Positions 15,125 through 26,700 of a DNA stretch of 27,029 nt are shown one piece after another. The position numbers and the translations under genes are program-made. The stretch lies in contig JAAMXY010004350.1 of NCBI GenBank assembly GCA_019677205.1, positions 1 to 27,029 of the forward strand, in the 5' to 3' direction. The stretch's first letter is position 1. The number at the start of each line of letters is the position of its first letter. The notes below the pieces were generated by a model. The model saw nothing but the letters and a program-made list of their open reading frames with translations, searched no databases and had not been told where the DNA came from. Source of the stretch: Pinguiococcus pyrenoidosus (Eukaryota > Sar > Pinguiophyceae > Pinguiochrysidales > Pinguiochrysidaceae).

Positions 15125-16558
15125 ATGTTACTCTCTTCTCTCTTAATATTTCCTTTACTTGGAAGTTTTGTTGTAATGCTTGTTGAGAACAAGCAAATTC
15201 AACTCAAAGTATCACTTTTTACCGCCGCCGCAACTTTTATTATATCTCTTGGAATGTGGCTAATTTATCAAGGATCTTTTCTTAAATTTCAAACTACACA
15301 GTTGTTTCTTTGGTTCGATCTGGTGAATTTAAATTTCGCCATGGGAGTTGATGGAATTAGCTTAATTTTTGTTGTACTTACAACTTTTTTATTTTTTCTT
15401 TGTTTTGTATCTTTGTGGCAAAGCCTGAAATTTCAAGTTAAATCTTTTTTAATATGTTTTTTAGTCATGGAAGTTATTTTAATTGCAGTATTTTTAGTTT
15501 CAGATCTTACTCTTTTCTATGTTTTGTTCGAAAGCGCTTTAGTTCCAATGTTCATTCTAATCGGATTGGGTGGAAGCCGCGAAAGAAAAGTTCGGGCAGG
15601 CTATTTATTTGTAATTTATACAATTGTCGGATCTGTTTTAATGCTTTTAGCTATAATTTTTCTTGAAGCCCGGGTTGGGTCTTGCTCGTTTATAATGTTA
15701 CAGAGTTTTAAGTTCTCAATATTAGAGCAAAAAATTTTATGGATAGCTTTTTTTCTTGCTTTTGCTAGTAAAATACCAATGATGCCTTTTCATGTTTGGC
15801 TGCCGGAAGCTCACGTTGAAGCCCCTACAGCAGGTTCGGTGATATTAGCAGGAATTCTTCTTAAGCTTGGGAGCTATGGTTTAATACGTGTCTCTTTAGG
15901 GATTTTTGGCAAAATTGGTGTATTTTTTTCTCCCCTAATCAGTCTGTTAGGCTTGATTGGATTACTTTATTCTTCTTTCACTGCGATAAGACAAACCGAT
16001 TTAAAGCGAATTATTGCGTATACTTCAATTGCCCACATGAATCTTGTCGTTTTGGGTTTATTTAGTAATACAATCGTTGGAGTGGAAGGAGCTGTTTTTC
16101 AAAGTCTAAGCCACGGCTTTGTTTCTAGTGCTTTATTTTTTTGTGTTGGGGTTGTTTACGATCGTTATCATACCCGTCTTTTGGCTTTTTACAGCGGAAT
16201 TAACTTTTTTATGCCCCGCTTTGTGATCTTCTTCTTTTTTTTCACTCTTGCTAATATTGCTTTACCAGGTACAAGCAGCTTTGTAGGGGAGTTTTTATTG
16301 TTGTTAGGAATCGCCAAAATGAATATGGCTCTTTGCTTGTTTTCATCATTCAGTATGGTTTTAAGTGCCATTTATTCTTTATGGTTATTTAATCGTTTAG
16401 CTTTTGGTAATTTTAATTTTGTTCTAAAGCCTATGAAAGATCTTGTTTCACGAGAGCGGTTCATTTTTTTTAGCTTGGCCTACGGAGTAATTTTTTTTGG
16501 TGTTTACACAAAACCTGTAATGGAAGAAATTCATTTTGGTATAAGTTCTTTTCTGTAG
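15125..16558 (+). CDS. nad4: NADH dehydrogenase subunit 4
   Basis: Nad4 (NuoM) is one of the three antiporter-like proton pumps of complex I. The 477-residue product has about 14 membrane helices. It contains YVLFESALVPMFILIG with the conserved helix-5 glutamate, and KIPMMPFHVWLPEAHVEAPT, the diagnostic NADH-ubiquinone oxidoreductase chain 4 segment, followed by SVILAGILLKLGSYGLIR. ATG 15125 gives a normal start 40 nt after the last CAT tRNA. No frameshift or intron is present. Confidence 0.97.
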   Translation: MLLSSLLIFPLLGSFVVMLVENKQIQLKVSLFTAAATFIISLGMWLIYQGSFLKFQTTQLFLWFDLVNLNFAMGVDGISLIFVVLTTFLFFLCFVSLWQSLKFQVKSFLICFLVMEVILIAVFLVSDLTLFYVLFESALVPMFILIGLGGSRERKVRAGYLFVIYTIVGSVLMLLAIIFLEARVGSCSFIMLQSFKFSILEQKILWIAFFLAFASKIPMMPFHVWLPEAHVEAPTAGSVILAGILLKLGSYGLIRVSLGIFGKIGVFFSPLISLLGLIGLLYSSFTAIRQTDLKRIIAYTSIAHMNLVVLGLFSNTIVGVEGAVFQSLSHGFVSSALFFCVGVVYDRYHTRLLAFYSGINFFMPRFVIFFFFFTLANIALPGTSSFVGEFLLLLGIAKMNMALCLFSSFSMVLSAIYSLWLFNRLAFGNFNFVLKPMKDLVSRERFIFFSLAYGVIFFGVYTKPVMEEIHFGISSFL

Positions 16559-16590
16559 TTTGTATTTTATAATAAATAATAGAAAATTTA

Positions 16591-16875
16591 ATGGAAAAAA
16601 TTTCAATTAGATTATCCAAATTTAACTTTAAGTCTTTGAAGAAAACAATATTTATTTTTAAAGATGTTTTAAATCCGTCCGTTCAAACATTTTTTCTTAA
16701 AGGTGTTAATAAAAAATTTTCTCAAACTCGTTATCAGCAGTCAAAAGAACGTTTCGGATTTTTTAACTATAAAACATCTATGTCATTTGAAGTTCCGTCA
16801 GGTAGAAAAAATTTTAGGAAGTTTCTTCAAAAAATTTTACTGAACAATGATAAAGGTTTTAAAATAAAACAATAG
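16591..16875 (+). CDS. rps10: Divergent ORF, probable ribosomal protein S10
   Basis: This 94-residue basic ORF lies 32 nt after nad4. It can be laid along S10 (about 103 residues) almost end to end. KISIRLSKFN matches the S10 start RIRIRLKAFD, and KKFSQTRYQQSKERFGFFNYKTSM lies where S10 has the ERFTVL.SPHV.KDARDQYEIRTH block. The tail KFLQKILLNNDKGFKI sits where S10 has DALMRLDLAAGVDVQI. Identity is low, so this is a structural-pattern argument made by eye. S10 is commonly mitochondrial in plants and many protists, which makes it plausible. Confidence 0.5.
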   Translation: MEKISIRLSKFNFKSLKKTIFIFKDVLNPSVQTFFLKGVNKKFSQTRYQQSKERFGFFNYKTSMSFEVPSGRKNFRKFLQKILLNNDKGFKIKQ

Positions 16876-16888
16876 TACGTGTTATATC

Positions 16889-17281
16889 ATGAACAATAAT
16901 TTAAAAGGAAAAAATTTAAAACAAAATATTCTAGATTATGTGTTTAATCTTTTAATAAGTGGATTTAAATTTTGCATTGTTGGCCATCCCAAAAATTTTT
17001 CTACTAAAAAACTTAAAAAATTTTTGGAATCTCGAGGCCATTGTTTTTTTTCTTCTGATACTGAAGCTGCAATTTTTTTGGCCTCAAACAGTCAATTAAA
17101 TAAAAGTCATAACATTCCAAAAATTATTCTTCTATTCAAACCGGGCGCTAGAAACGTCAATTATTTTAAAATTCTTGGTTTTTCAGTTATTGACACAACT
17201 TTAGGTATAGATGAGGTAGATTTGTTGTTTTCTGAAATTTTATATATTCTGAGTAAGGTTTCAAATTTAACGAAATCCTGA
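16889..17281 (+). CDS. Divergent ORF, possibly a shortened ribosomal protein S2
   Basis: This 130-residue ORF ends in TGA. Its C-terminal half, NIPKIILLF...FKILGFSVIDTTLGIDEVD, resembles the S2 segment PD...V.D...E..AI.EA..LGIPVIA.VDTN.DP, including the hydrophobic strand, the helix and the DT. S2 would normally be over 200 residues, so this would be a reduced or partial version. rps2, often placed near rps4 in related mtDNAs, is absent there. No catalytic motif or membrane helix is visible. It could also be a lineage-specific ORF. Confidence 0.32.
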   Translation: MNNNLKGKNLKQNILDYVFNLLISGFKFCIVGHPKNFSTKKLKKFLESRGHCFFSSDTEAAIFLASNSQLNKSHNIPKIILLFKPGARNVNYFKILGFSVIDTTLGIDEVDLLFSEILYILSKVSNLTKS

Positions 17282-17286
17282 AAAAA

Positions 17287-17425
17287 TTTGTACATGCAAT
17301 AAAGTATCTCTACAAAATAACCCGAAATCTTTAGGACTCGAGTGTTTGTTTTGTTTAGTATTAGGGGATAACCGGTGTTACGGAGAAAACCTAAACTCTT
17401 AAAAATTTCAACTGCATTAATCAAA
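17287..17425 (+). rRNA. rrn5: Candidate mitochondrial 5S rRNA
   Basis: This spacer between the S2-like ORF and atp9 has no ORF. It contains ACCCGA (17320-17325), then GGACTCGAGTGTTTG (17334-17348), which resembles the 5S loop C/helix III signature CCCGA...GAACTCGGAAGTT. Downstream, GTTTAG (17353-17358) pairs with CTAAAC (17391-17396) around an inner hairpin TAAC-CGGT-GTTA (17369-17380) followed by GGAGAAAA, recalling helices IV/V and the loop E strand. The ends can pair through TTTG and ATGCA (17287-17298) with TGCAT and CAAA (17413-17425). The helix II/III geometry is not convincing, so this remains a candidate. Confidence 0.33.
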
Positions 17426-17431
17426 AAATAA

Positions 17432-17671
<240 letters not shown>

Positions 17672-17729
17672 TTTAAAAGAGATAGTTAGTTAGAGGAATT
17701 TAATTAGGAGCTAATATTTTACACTAACA

Positions 17730-17758
17730 TTTATCTACTATATCGGACATTAGATAAA
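17730..17758 (+). other. Intergenic hairpin between atp9 and nad3
   Basis: TTTATCT (17730-17736) pairs perfectly with AGATAAA (17752-17758) around a 15-nt loop. No tRNA could be folded in this spacer on either strand, so the hairpin may replace a tRNA as an RNA-processing mark. This is inference; a 7-bp AT-rich stem can also arise by chance. Confidence 0.3.
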
Positions 17759-17788
17759 AATCTCAAAAAATTTAGTAATTTGACGAAG

Positions 17789-18139
17789 ATGAATTATGAA
17801 AGTATTTGTATTATTATCATATTAGCAGTTATTATTAGTTGTTTGTTGTTTGGAGCCTCTTATCTTTTAGGGTGGCAATTTCCAGATACTGAAAAGCTCT
17901 CAGCTTATGAGTGTGGGTTTGATCCTTATGAAGATGCTAGAAACTCTTTTGATATACGATTCTATTTGGTTGCAATTCTATTTGTTATCTTCGATTTAGA
18001 AGCATTATTTTTTTTTCCATGGTCGGTAACTTTTGGCAATTTAGGATTCGAAAGCTTTTGGGCTATTGTTGATTTTTTGTTGGAATTGGGAGTTGGATTT
18101 TTTTATGCCTGGAGGACTGGAAGTTTAGAATGGTACTAA
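17789..18139 (+). CDS. nad3: NADH dehydrogenase subunit 3
   Basis: Nad3 (NuoA) is a three-helix complex I subunit near the quinone channel. From ATG 17789 the product has 116 residues, the usual length. It carries [20 protein letters not shown] with the conserved cysteine loop, then [22 protein letters not shown] with the conserved FDLE motif. The frame is open three codons upstream from a TTG, but ATG is the natural start. nad11 begins one base after the stop codon, so the two are almost certainly co-transcribed. Confidence 0.97.
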   Translation: MNYESICIIIILAVIISCLLFGASYLLGWQFPDTEKLSAYECGFDPYEDARNSFDIRFYLVAILFVIFDLEALFFFPWSVTFGNLGFESFWAIVDFLLELGVGFFYAWRTGSLEWY

Positions 18140-18140
18140 T

Positions 18141-20117
18141 ATGGTAAATTTAACAATAAATCAAATTCTTGTTACTGTTCCTTCAAATACCACGATCCTT
18201 GAAGCTTGTGAAAACATAAACATAACTTTACCCCGTTTTTGTTATCATCCAAACTTATCTATTGCTGGAAATTGCCGGTCATGTCTAGTTGAGGTGTACA
18301 AAGCACCCAAGCCTGTGGTTGCTTGTTCTACTCCTGTAATGCCAGGCATGCAAATATTTACTGAGACACCATTGGTAAAGAAGGCTCGGGAAGCTGTTTT
18401 TGAGTTTTTACTAAGAAACCACCCTTTAGATTGTGTAATTTGTGATCAGGGAGGAGAATGTGATTTACAAGATCAGGCTTTTTTCTTTGGAACAAGCTCT
18501 TCTCGGTTTTTTTATTCAAAGAGGGTTGTTGAAGATAAAGTTATTAATCCATTGATAAAAACAATTATGACCCGTTGTATTCATTGCACCCGTTGCGTTC
18601 GATTTGGTATAGATGTAGCGGGGGCAGGAGCTTTAGGAACTACAAATAGGGGAGAAGTTACTGAAATTGGCACGTATATTGCTAATTTAGTTGACACAGA
18701 AGTAATGGGCAGTATAGTAGATCTTTGCCCTGTGGGAGCTTTGACCTCTAAACCTTATGCGTTTTTGGCCCGGCCTTGGGAATTAAAACACATAAACAGT
18801 ATAGATTTAACCGATGGACTTGGCTCTAATATACAAATTTCTCATAGGTACGGAGAAATACAACGAATTGGCCCCAAGCTTAATGACAATCTTAACATCG
18901 GATGGATTTCAGATAAAGCTAGGTTTTCTTTTGACAGTTGTCTAGAAAAAAGTCTAAATTCTGAATACCATCCTTCAATGACAGTTTTATTTTATTTACG
19001 TTTTACAAGTATTTGTAATGTGAAAAGAAAAAAGTCAAATCTAAATGTAGTTATTAATGAAGTTTTAGATTTAGAAACACTTTTCTTGTATCTAGTTTTT
19101 TTTTCTTCAAAGACAAAAAATATTATGATGGCTGCTCATGTTGATGATTTCTCTCAAAATTATAGTTTTAATACCCGTTTAGATACTTTTAACGCCAAGG
19201 ATTGTGTTGTGTCTTTAGGAACGGATCTTAAAACGGAGGCTACTCTTGTTAATTTGCGTGTGAGAGAAGGCCAAAAAACTTTTTTAAATTGTGGTAGCTT
19301 TAAATTTGGAGCTCCATCTACAACACCAATTTACCCTGTTAAACAATTAAACTTATCAAATGAAAAAGTTGGAGACTTGGCACAGGGGGTGGAAGTTGTT
19401 TCTTGTAACCTGGCAAAAGCTAAAAATCCTACTCTAATTTTTGGAACTTCCTTTGCTGGTCGAAAAGACTTTTTTGGAATCCTAAAGGCAACAAAAGCAA
19501 TAGATACGTTGTTTCGCTCAAAAAGCCTTTTGAACTTTCTGAACATTAAAGCTAATTGTGCTGGTTATGCTAGTTTAGGGCTTAAGAGTCTTTTTTCTAC
19601 ATCCCGTATTCAAACTCAAGCAACTTTTACAGGAGGATTTGACAATAAAGAGGTTTCAGGTTTGAATTTGTTTTTTGGAAATAAGAAAGATAAAACTCTA
19701 AAACTCTCTGAGACAATTCCTTTTTTTCCTATAGGAATTTTTAGAAAAGGATCTTTTTTAAACACAGAAATGAGGTATCAGAAAGCAAAAAGTTTACCTG
19801 AACCTTCTACCGTGCGAGCTCAAACTTTAGAACTTTCAGAATTAAAAAATGTATTAGAATGTTTGAGAATTACGGAATCTTCTAAACATTCCAAAGATTT
19901 GATTTCAGCTTTACCTCAAATAAATTCTTCTCCGTCAAATTGTCAACAATTGGGAAAAAATATTGAAAAATACTGGGTAGGTAGAATTTCAAAAAGCTTT
20001 TTTAAAAGCCAAATTGATGATTTTTTCCGAACAGAACCTATTTCAAAGAAATCTAGGACAATGCTTTCTTCTAGCTTAAGCCGAAGAAAAAAAGCAATAA
20101 ATTTTTTTGATTGCTAG
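18141..20117 (+). CDS. nad11: NADH dehydrogenase subunit 11 (75 kDa, NuoG)
   Basis: Nad11 is the large iron-sulfur subunit of the complex I electron-input arm. The 658-residue product is nearly full length. All ligands of the N-terminal clusters are visible: [2Fe-2S] C34, C45, C48, C62; the His-Cys3 cluster H94, C98, C101, C107; and [4Fe-4S] C146, C149, C152, C196. The C-terminal molybdopterin-oxidoreductase-like domain is present but divergent (VVSLGTDLKTEATLVNLRVR near residue 355), and the last 100 residues are low in recognisable motifs. nad11 is mitochondrial only in some protists. It starts one base after nad3. Confidence 0.95.
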   Translation: MVNLTINQILVTVPSNTTILEACENINITLPRFCYHPNLSIAGNCRSCLVEVYKAPKPVVACSTPVMPGMQIFTETPLVKKAREAVFEFLLRNHPLDCVICDQGGECDLQDQAFFFGTSSSRFFYSKRVVEDKVINPLIKTIMTRCIHCTRCVRFGIDVAGAGALGTTNRGEVTEIGTYIANLVDTEVMGSIVDLCPVGALTSKPYAFLARPWELKHINSIDLTDGLGSNIQISHRYGEIQRIGPKLNDNLNIGWISDKARFSFDSCLEKSLNSEYHPSMTVLFYLRFTSICNVKRKKSNLNVVINEVLDLETLFLYLVFFSSKTKNIMMAAHVDDFSQNYSFNTRLDTFNAKDCVVSLGTDLKTEATLVNLRVREGQKTFLNCGSFKFGAPSTTPIYPVKQLNLSNEKVGDLAQGVEVVSCNLAKAKNPTLIFGTSFAGRKDFFGILKATKAIDTLFRSKSLLNFLNIKANCAGYASLGLKSLFSTSRIQTQATFTGGFDNKEVSGLNLFFGNKKDKTLKLSETIPFFPIGIFRKGSFLNTEMRYQKAKSLPEPSTVRAQTLELSELKNVLECLRITESSKHSKDLISALPQINSSPSNCQQLGKNIEKYWVGRISKSFFKSQIDDFFRTEPISKKSRTMLSSSLSRRKKAINFFDC

Positions 20118-20133
20118 ATGTTTTGAAAAAAAC

Positions 20134-20204
20134 CAGAGAATAGCTTAATGGTAGAGCCTTGGTTTTGGGAACCAAAAGTAAGGGTTCAAATCCCTTTTCC
20201 CTGT
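20134..20204 (+). tRNA. trnP: tRNA-Pro (UGG)
   Basis: The acceptor CAGAGAA pairs with TTCCCTG with one A-C mismatch. The anticodon stem TTGGT/ACCAA encloses TTTGGGA (anticodon TGG). The T-arm is AAGGG-TTCAAAT-CCCTT. Confidence 0.91.
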
Positions 20205-20532
20205 TTAAGAATAAGCTAAATCAATAGAAACCTTTCTAGAAAACATGCAAATATTGCCGGGCTTGTTTTGGGGTATATTTTGCTTTGACCCGCTTATATA
20301 AAATAAAATTCAGCTTTTCCAAGTTCTTTAAACCTTATGTAGCTTCATTGATAGAGCGTTAGGTTTGCAATCTACGGGGGCTGCTTCTAAATATAGACCC
20401 ATTAATTTTTAATTAAGCTATGGATTCAAGGAAATATTAACTTTGCAGAAATCTCATAAGTTTTGCATTAGAAAGGATTTCATGCGGAATTGGCTATATA
20501 AAGGAAAATTCCATTTTTTTAAATTCTTTAAA
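20205..20532. other. 328-nt spacer between tRNA-Pro and tRNA-Phe
   Basis: There is no protein gene here. The spacer contains a tRNA-Ala-like 5' half (20333-20381) and an imperfect direct repeat: 20292-20357 resembles 20493-20556, about three quarters identical with two gaps, and the second copy runs into tRNA-Phe. A small hairpin (CCAT at 20399-20402 with ATGG at 20420-20423) follows the tRNA-like half. I looked for 5S rRNA and tmRNA signatures and found none convincing. Confidence 0.6.
20333..20381 (+). pseudogene. tRNA-Ala-like 5' half, probable tRNA remnant
   Basis: The sequence from CCTTATGTAGCTTC through GATAGAGCGTTAGG to TTTGCAATCTAC reads as the acceptor 5' strand, D-arm and anticodon arm (TGC) of an alanine tRNA. 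It closely follows the intact tRNA-Ala at 24640. No T-arm follows, and the alanine identity pair G3-U70 cannot form. A CATAAG at 20455-20460 could pair with the acceptor strand, but the 17 nt before it do not form a T-arm. It may be a degenerate duplicate, or a tRNA with an inserted segment. Confidence 0.42.
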
Positions 20533-20604
20533 GCTTGTATAGCTCAGCGGTAGAGCAAAAGACTGAAAATCTTTGTGTCAATGGTTCAAATCCATTTCCA
20601 GGCA
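20533..20604 (+). tRNA. trnF: tRNA-Phe (GAA)
   Basis: The acceptor GCTTGTA pairs with TCCAGGC (one mismatch, one T-G). The D-stem is GCTC/GAGC, and the anticodon arm AAAGACTGAAAATCTTT gives GAA. The T-arm is AATGG-TTCAAAT-CCATT. cox1 starts 14 nt later. Confidence 0.93.
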
Positions 20605-20614
20605 TTAAGAATAA

Positions 20615-23719
<3,105 letters not shown>

Positions 23720-23764
23720 TCCCACCCGAAAACATAAAAAAACGTATTTTAATCCACTGCTGGC

Positions 23765-23798
23765 GAGCCGTATGAGGGGAAACTTTCACGTACGGTTC
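23765..23798 (+). ncRNA. Group II intron catalytic domain V
   Basis: This 34-nt hairpin has stem GAGCCGTA with TACGGTTC, an internal G-rich/AAAC section and a terminal loop. It is the most conserved part of group II introns and lies 45 nt after the intron ORF stop. Domain VI follows directly. Confidence 0.93.
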
Positions 23799-23849
23799 TG
23801 AGGGCAGTTGTCTTGGCTAAACGAGCTCCTCGCATGCCAAGTTTATTGA

Positions 23850-24596
<747 letters not shown>

Positions 24597-24639
24597 AAAA
24601 ATTTAAGTGCAATTTTTTTCAATCCAAATTCGCTGCTCA

Positions 24640-24712
24640 GGGACTTTAGCTCAACTGATAGAGCACTAGGTTTGCAACCTAGGGGTTGATGGTTTGAATC
24701 CATTAAGTTCCA
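24640..24712 (+). tRNA. trnA: tRNA-Ala (UGC)
   Basis: The acceptor GGGACTT pairs with AAGTTCC and includes the G3-U70 alanine identity pair, with discriminator A. The anticodon stem CTAGG/CCTAG encloses TTTGCAA (anticodon TGC). The T-arm is GATGG-TTTGAAT-CCATT (the first pair is G-T). Confidence 0.94.
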
Positions 24713-24840
24713 GATTTTTTTTATTGTAATAAAAGCTGATTAAAATTATCTGAAAACTCACAAGAATTTTGCTTTTAGTTATTCCAATCTTAAATAAATT
24801 TTTCAAATTATATAGGGGGGCATTTTTAATTTTAAATAAA

Positions 24841-26316
24841 ATGTATAATCTTTTAGATTTTTGCTACATTGAAACCCTACTGGTTTGCTATTCACTTTTA
24901 CTTTTACTTTTAGGCTCTGAGTATAATCATCGCTATTTTGTTTACCAAAAAAGTTACCTAAATATTCAAATAGAAATTGCTTTAGTTATTTTCTCACTAC
25001 TTTTGTACATAAACATGTTCGGAGTAAATATTAAAACGGATTTAATACAAAAAGATTTTGATTCTAATATATACAACAATCTAATCTTAATAGGGCTTTT
25101 GTTATTAACATTTGCAACCCTTAGCGGTCATCGAGCTTACTCTACTTTCCAACGGGTAAATTCATTTGAATATACTTGCGTTATTTTTTGGGCACTCTTG
25201 GGGTTGCTTTGCTTAATGAGAGCTAACGACTTTTTGCTTGTATATATTGGCTTAGAATTATCAAGTTTTTGTTTTTATATCCTTACAGCATCTAAGCGAA
25301 GTTCTGCATATGCAACAGAAGCTGGATTAAAGTATTTCTTACTTGGCGCACTATCTTCAGGATTTTTTCTTTTTGGTATTTTGTTATTTTATGCCAGTGG
25401 AGCAACAGCGAATTATCAGCTTCTTGAAGTTTTGATGTTTGGACTCGACTCGTTTTCTGGAGAAGTTTTTATCCAACAACTTGGACTAATACTATTATTA
25501 TTAAGCATTTTATTTAAGTTATCGTCTTTTCCGTTCCATTTCTGGGCAATTGACGTGTATGATGGAGGACCTTTATCTTCAGTTATTTTTTTAACAACCC
25601 TTCCAAAATTAAGTTTTACCGTTTTACTTGCAAAGGTTATTTTTTCTCTAGGAATTTCACATCTCCTGACATGGCAAACAATATTGTTAGTAACTGGAAT
25701 AATTTCGATTTTTTGGAGCAGTTTAGCTGGAATAAAACAAAAACGACTTAAGAGACTATTAGCAATTAGTGGGGTTGGAAACATCGGATTCGTTTTAGTA
25801 GCTCTATCAACAGGAACAGTACAAGGACTTTGCAACGGGTTCATTTATTTAACCAGCTATTTATTTACCACTTTATTATGTTGGTTAATATTAATCGCTT
25901 ACAAGCAAGACCAACAAAGATTAATAACCCAAAATTTTATAGCTTTATCATCTTTTGTTAGCAAAGTTCCTTTAACTGGTTATATTGTAGGTCTTATATT
26001 CTTATCTTTTGCAGGAATACCACCACTTTTAGGTTTTACATCTAAATTTTTGGTGCTACTCAGCGCATTTAATACGTCATATTTTTTATGCTCCGCGCTA
26101 ATTTTAGTATTTAGTTTTTTTTCATCTTTTTATTATCTAAGAATTACAAAAATATTATTTTTTGAATTTGTTGCAGATCCAATTCGAAATATTCAATTTT
26201 ATCCTTTGCTGAGTTGGATAATTTGTTGGGGGTTTTTACTTTTTATGCTTGTTTCACTCTATCCTCAACCGCTTTTTCTTCTAAATTTAAGAACAAGCAT
26301 TGACATTCTTGCTTAA
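24841..26316 (+). CDS. nad2: NADH dehydrogenase subunit 2
   Basis: Nad2 (NuoN) is an antiporter-like proton-pumping subunit of complex I. From ATG 24841 it has 491 residues with about 14 helices. Conserved parts include NDFLLVYIGLELSSFCFYIL with the helix glutamate, FKLSSFPFHFWAIDVYDGGP (the PFH.W..DVY.G.P signature) and SFAGIPPLLGFTSKF (GIPP..GF..K). The frame is open another 24 codons from a TTG at 24769; that extension is hydrophobic but unlike family N-termini. The gene is followed nine bases later by rps12. Confidence 0.95.
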   Translation: MYNLLDFCYIETLLVCYSLLLLLLGSEYNHRYFVYQKSYLNIQIEIALVIFSLLLYINMFGVNIKTDLIQKDFDSNIYNNLILIGLLLLTFATLSGHRAYSTFQRVNSFEYTCVIFWALLGLLCLMRANDFLLVYIGLELSSFCFYILTASKRSSAYATEAGLKYFLLGALSSGFFLFGILLFYASGATANYQLLEVLMFGLDSFSGEVFIQQLGLILLLLSILFKLSSFPFHFWAIDVYDGGPLSSVIFLTTLPKLSFTVLLAKVIFSLGISHLLTWQTILLVTGIISIFWSSLAGIKQKRLKRLLAISGVGNIGFVLVALSTGTVQGLCNGFIYLTSYLFTTLLCWLILIAYKQDQQRLITQNFIALSSFVSKVPLTGYIVGLIFLSFAGIPPLLGFTSKFLVLLSAFNTSYFLCSALILVFSFFSSFYYLRITKILFFEFVADPIRNIQFYPLLSWIICWGFLLFMLVSLYPQPLFLLNLRTSIDILA

Positions 26317-26325
26317 ATTTTTTTA

Positions 26326-26700
26326 ATGACACGATTAACTCAACTGAAGAAAAAATTTAGAAAACCACGGAGCCCAAAACCAAGTGCACCTGCACTAAAA
26401 GAAAGCCCTCAAAAAAAGGGTTTATGCTTAAAAATTTATACAATGACGCCAAAAAAACCAAACTCGGCTCTTAGAAAAGTGGCCAAAGTAAGGTTGTCAA
26501 ACAAACGGCAGGTTATTGCTTACATACCTGGAGAAGGGCATAATTTACAGAAATTTTCTTCTGTTTTAGTTCGTGGAGGACATGTGAAAGATTTACCTGG
26601 GGTAAACTATCATCTTATACGGGGGAAATTTGACTTATTTGGTGTTCAAGGCCGGAAAAGTAGTCGGTCAAAATATGGAACTAAAAAAGCTTACTTATAA
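26326..26700 (+). CDS. rps12: Ribosomal protein S12 (uS12m)
   Basis: S12 is the decoding-centre protein of the small subunit. The 124-residue product matches bacterial length. The decoding-loop motif [17 protein letters not shown] (41-57) and the second loop [20 protein letters not shown] (81-100) are both well conserved, as is [13 protein letters not shown] at the end. It lies 9 nt after nad2. Its last 26 nt overlap the start of rps7 in another frame, keeping the bacterial str-operon pair together. Confidence 0.97.
   Translation: MTRLTQLKKKFRKPRSPKPSAPALKESPQKKGLCLKIYTMTPKKPNSALRKVAKVRLSNKRQVIAYIPGEGHNLQKFSSVLVRGGHVKDLPGVNYHLIRGKFDLFGVQGRKSSRSKYGTKKAYL

Noticed and set aside
17679-17764. 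A tRNA between atp9 and nad3
   Set aside because: Acceptor-like pairings exist (GAGATAG with CTATATC or ATCTC), but no T-arm or anticodon arm with T33 could be formed.
20205-20532. tmRNA or 5S rRNA in the spacer before tRNA-Phe
   Set aside because: Neither the tmRNA acceptor/T-arm with tag frame nor the 5S loop C signature is visible; only a tRNA-like half and a repeat are.
25416-25844. 142-codon minus-strand ORF inside nad2
   Set aside because: It is antisense to a conserved gene and its product has no recognisable family features.
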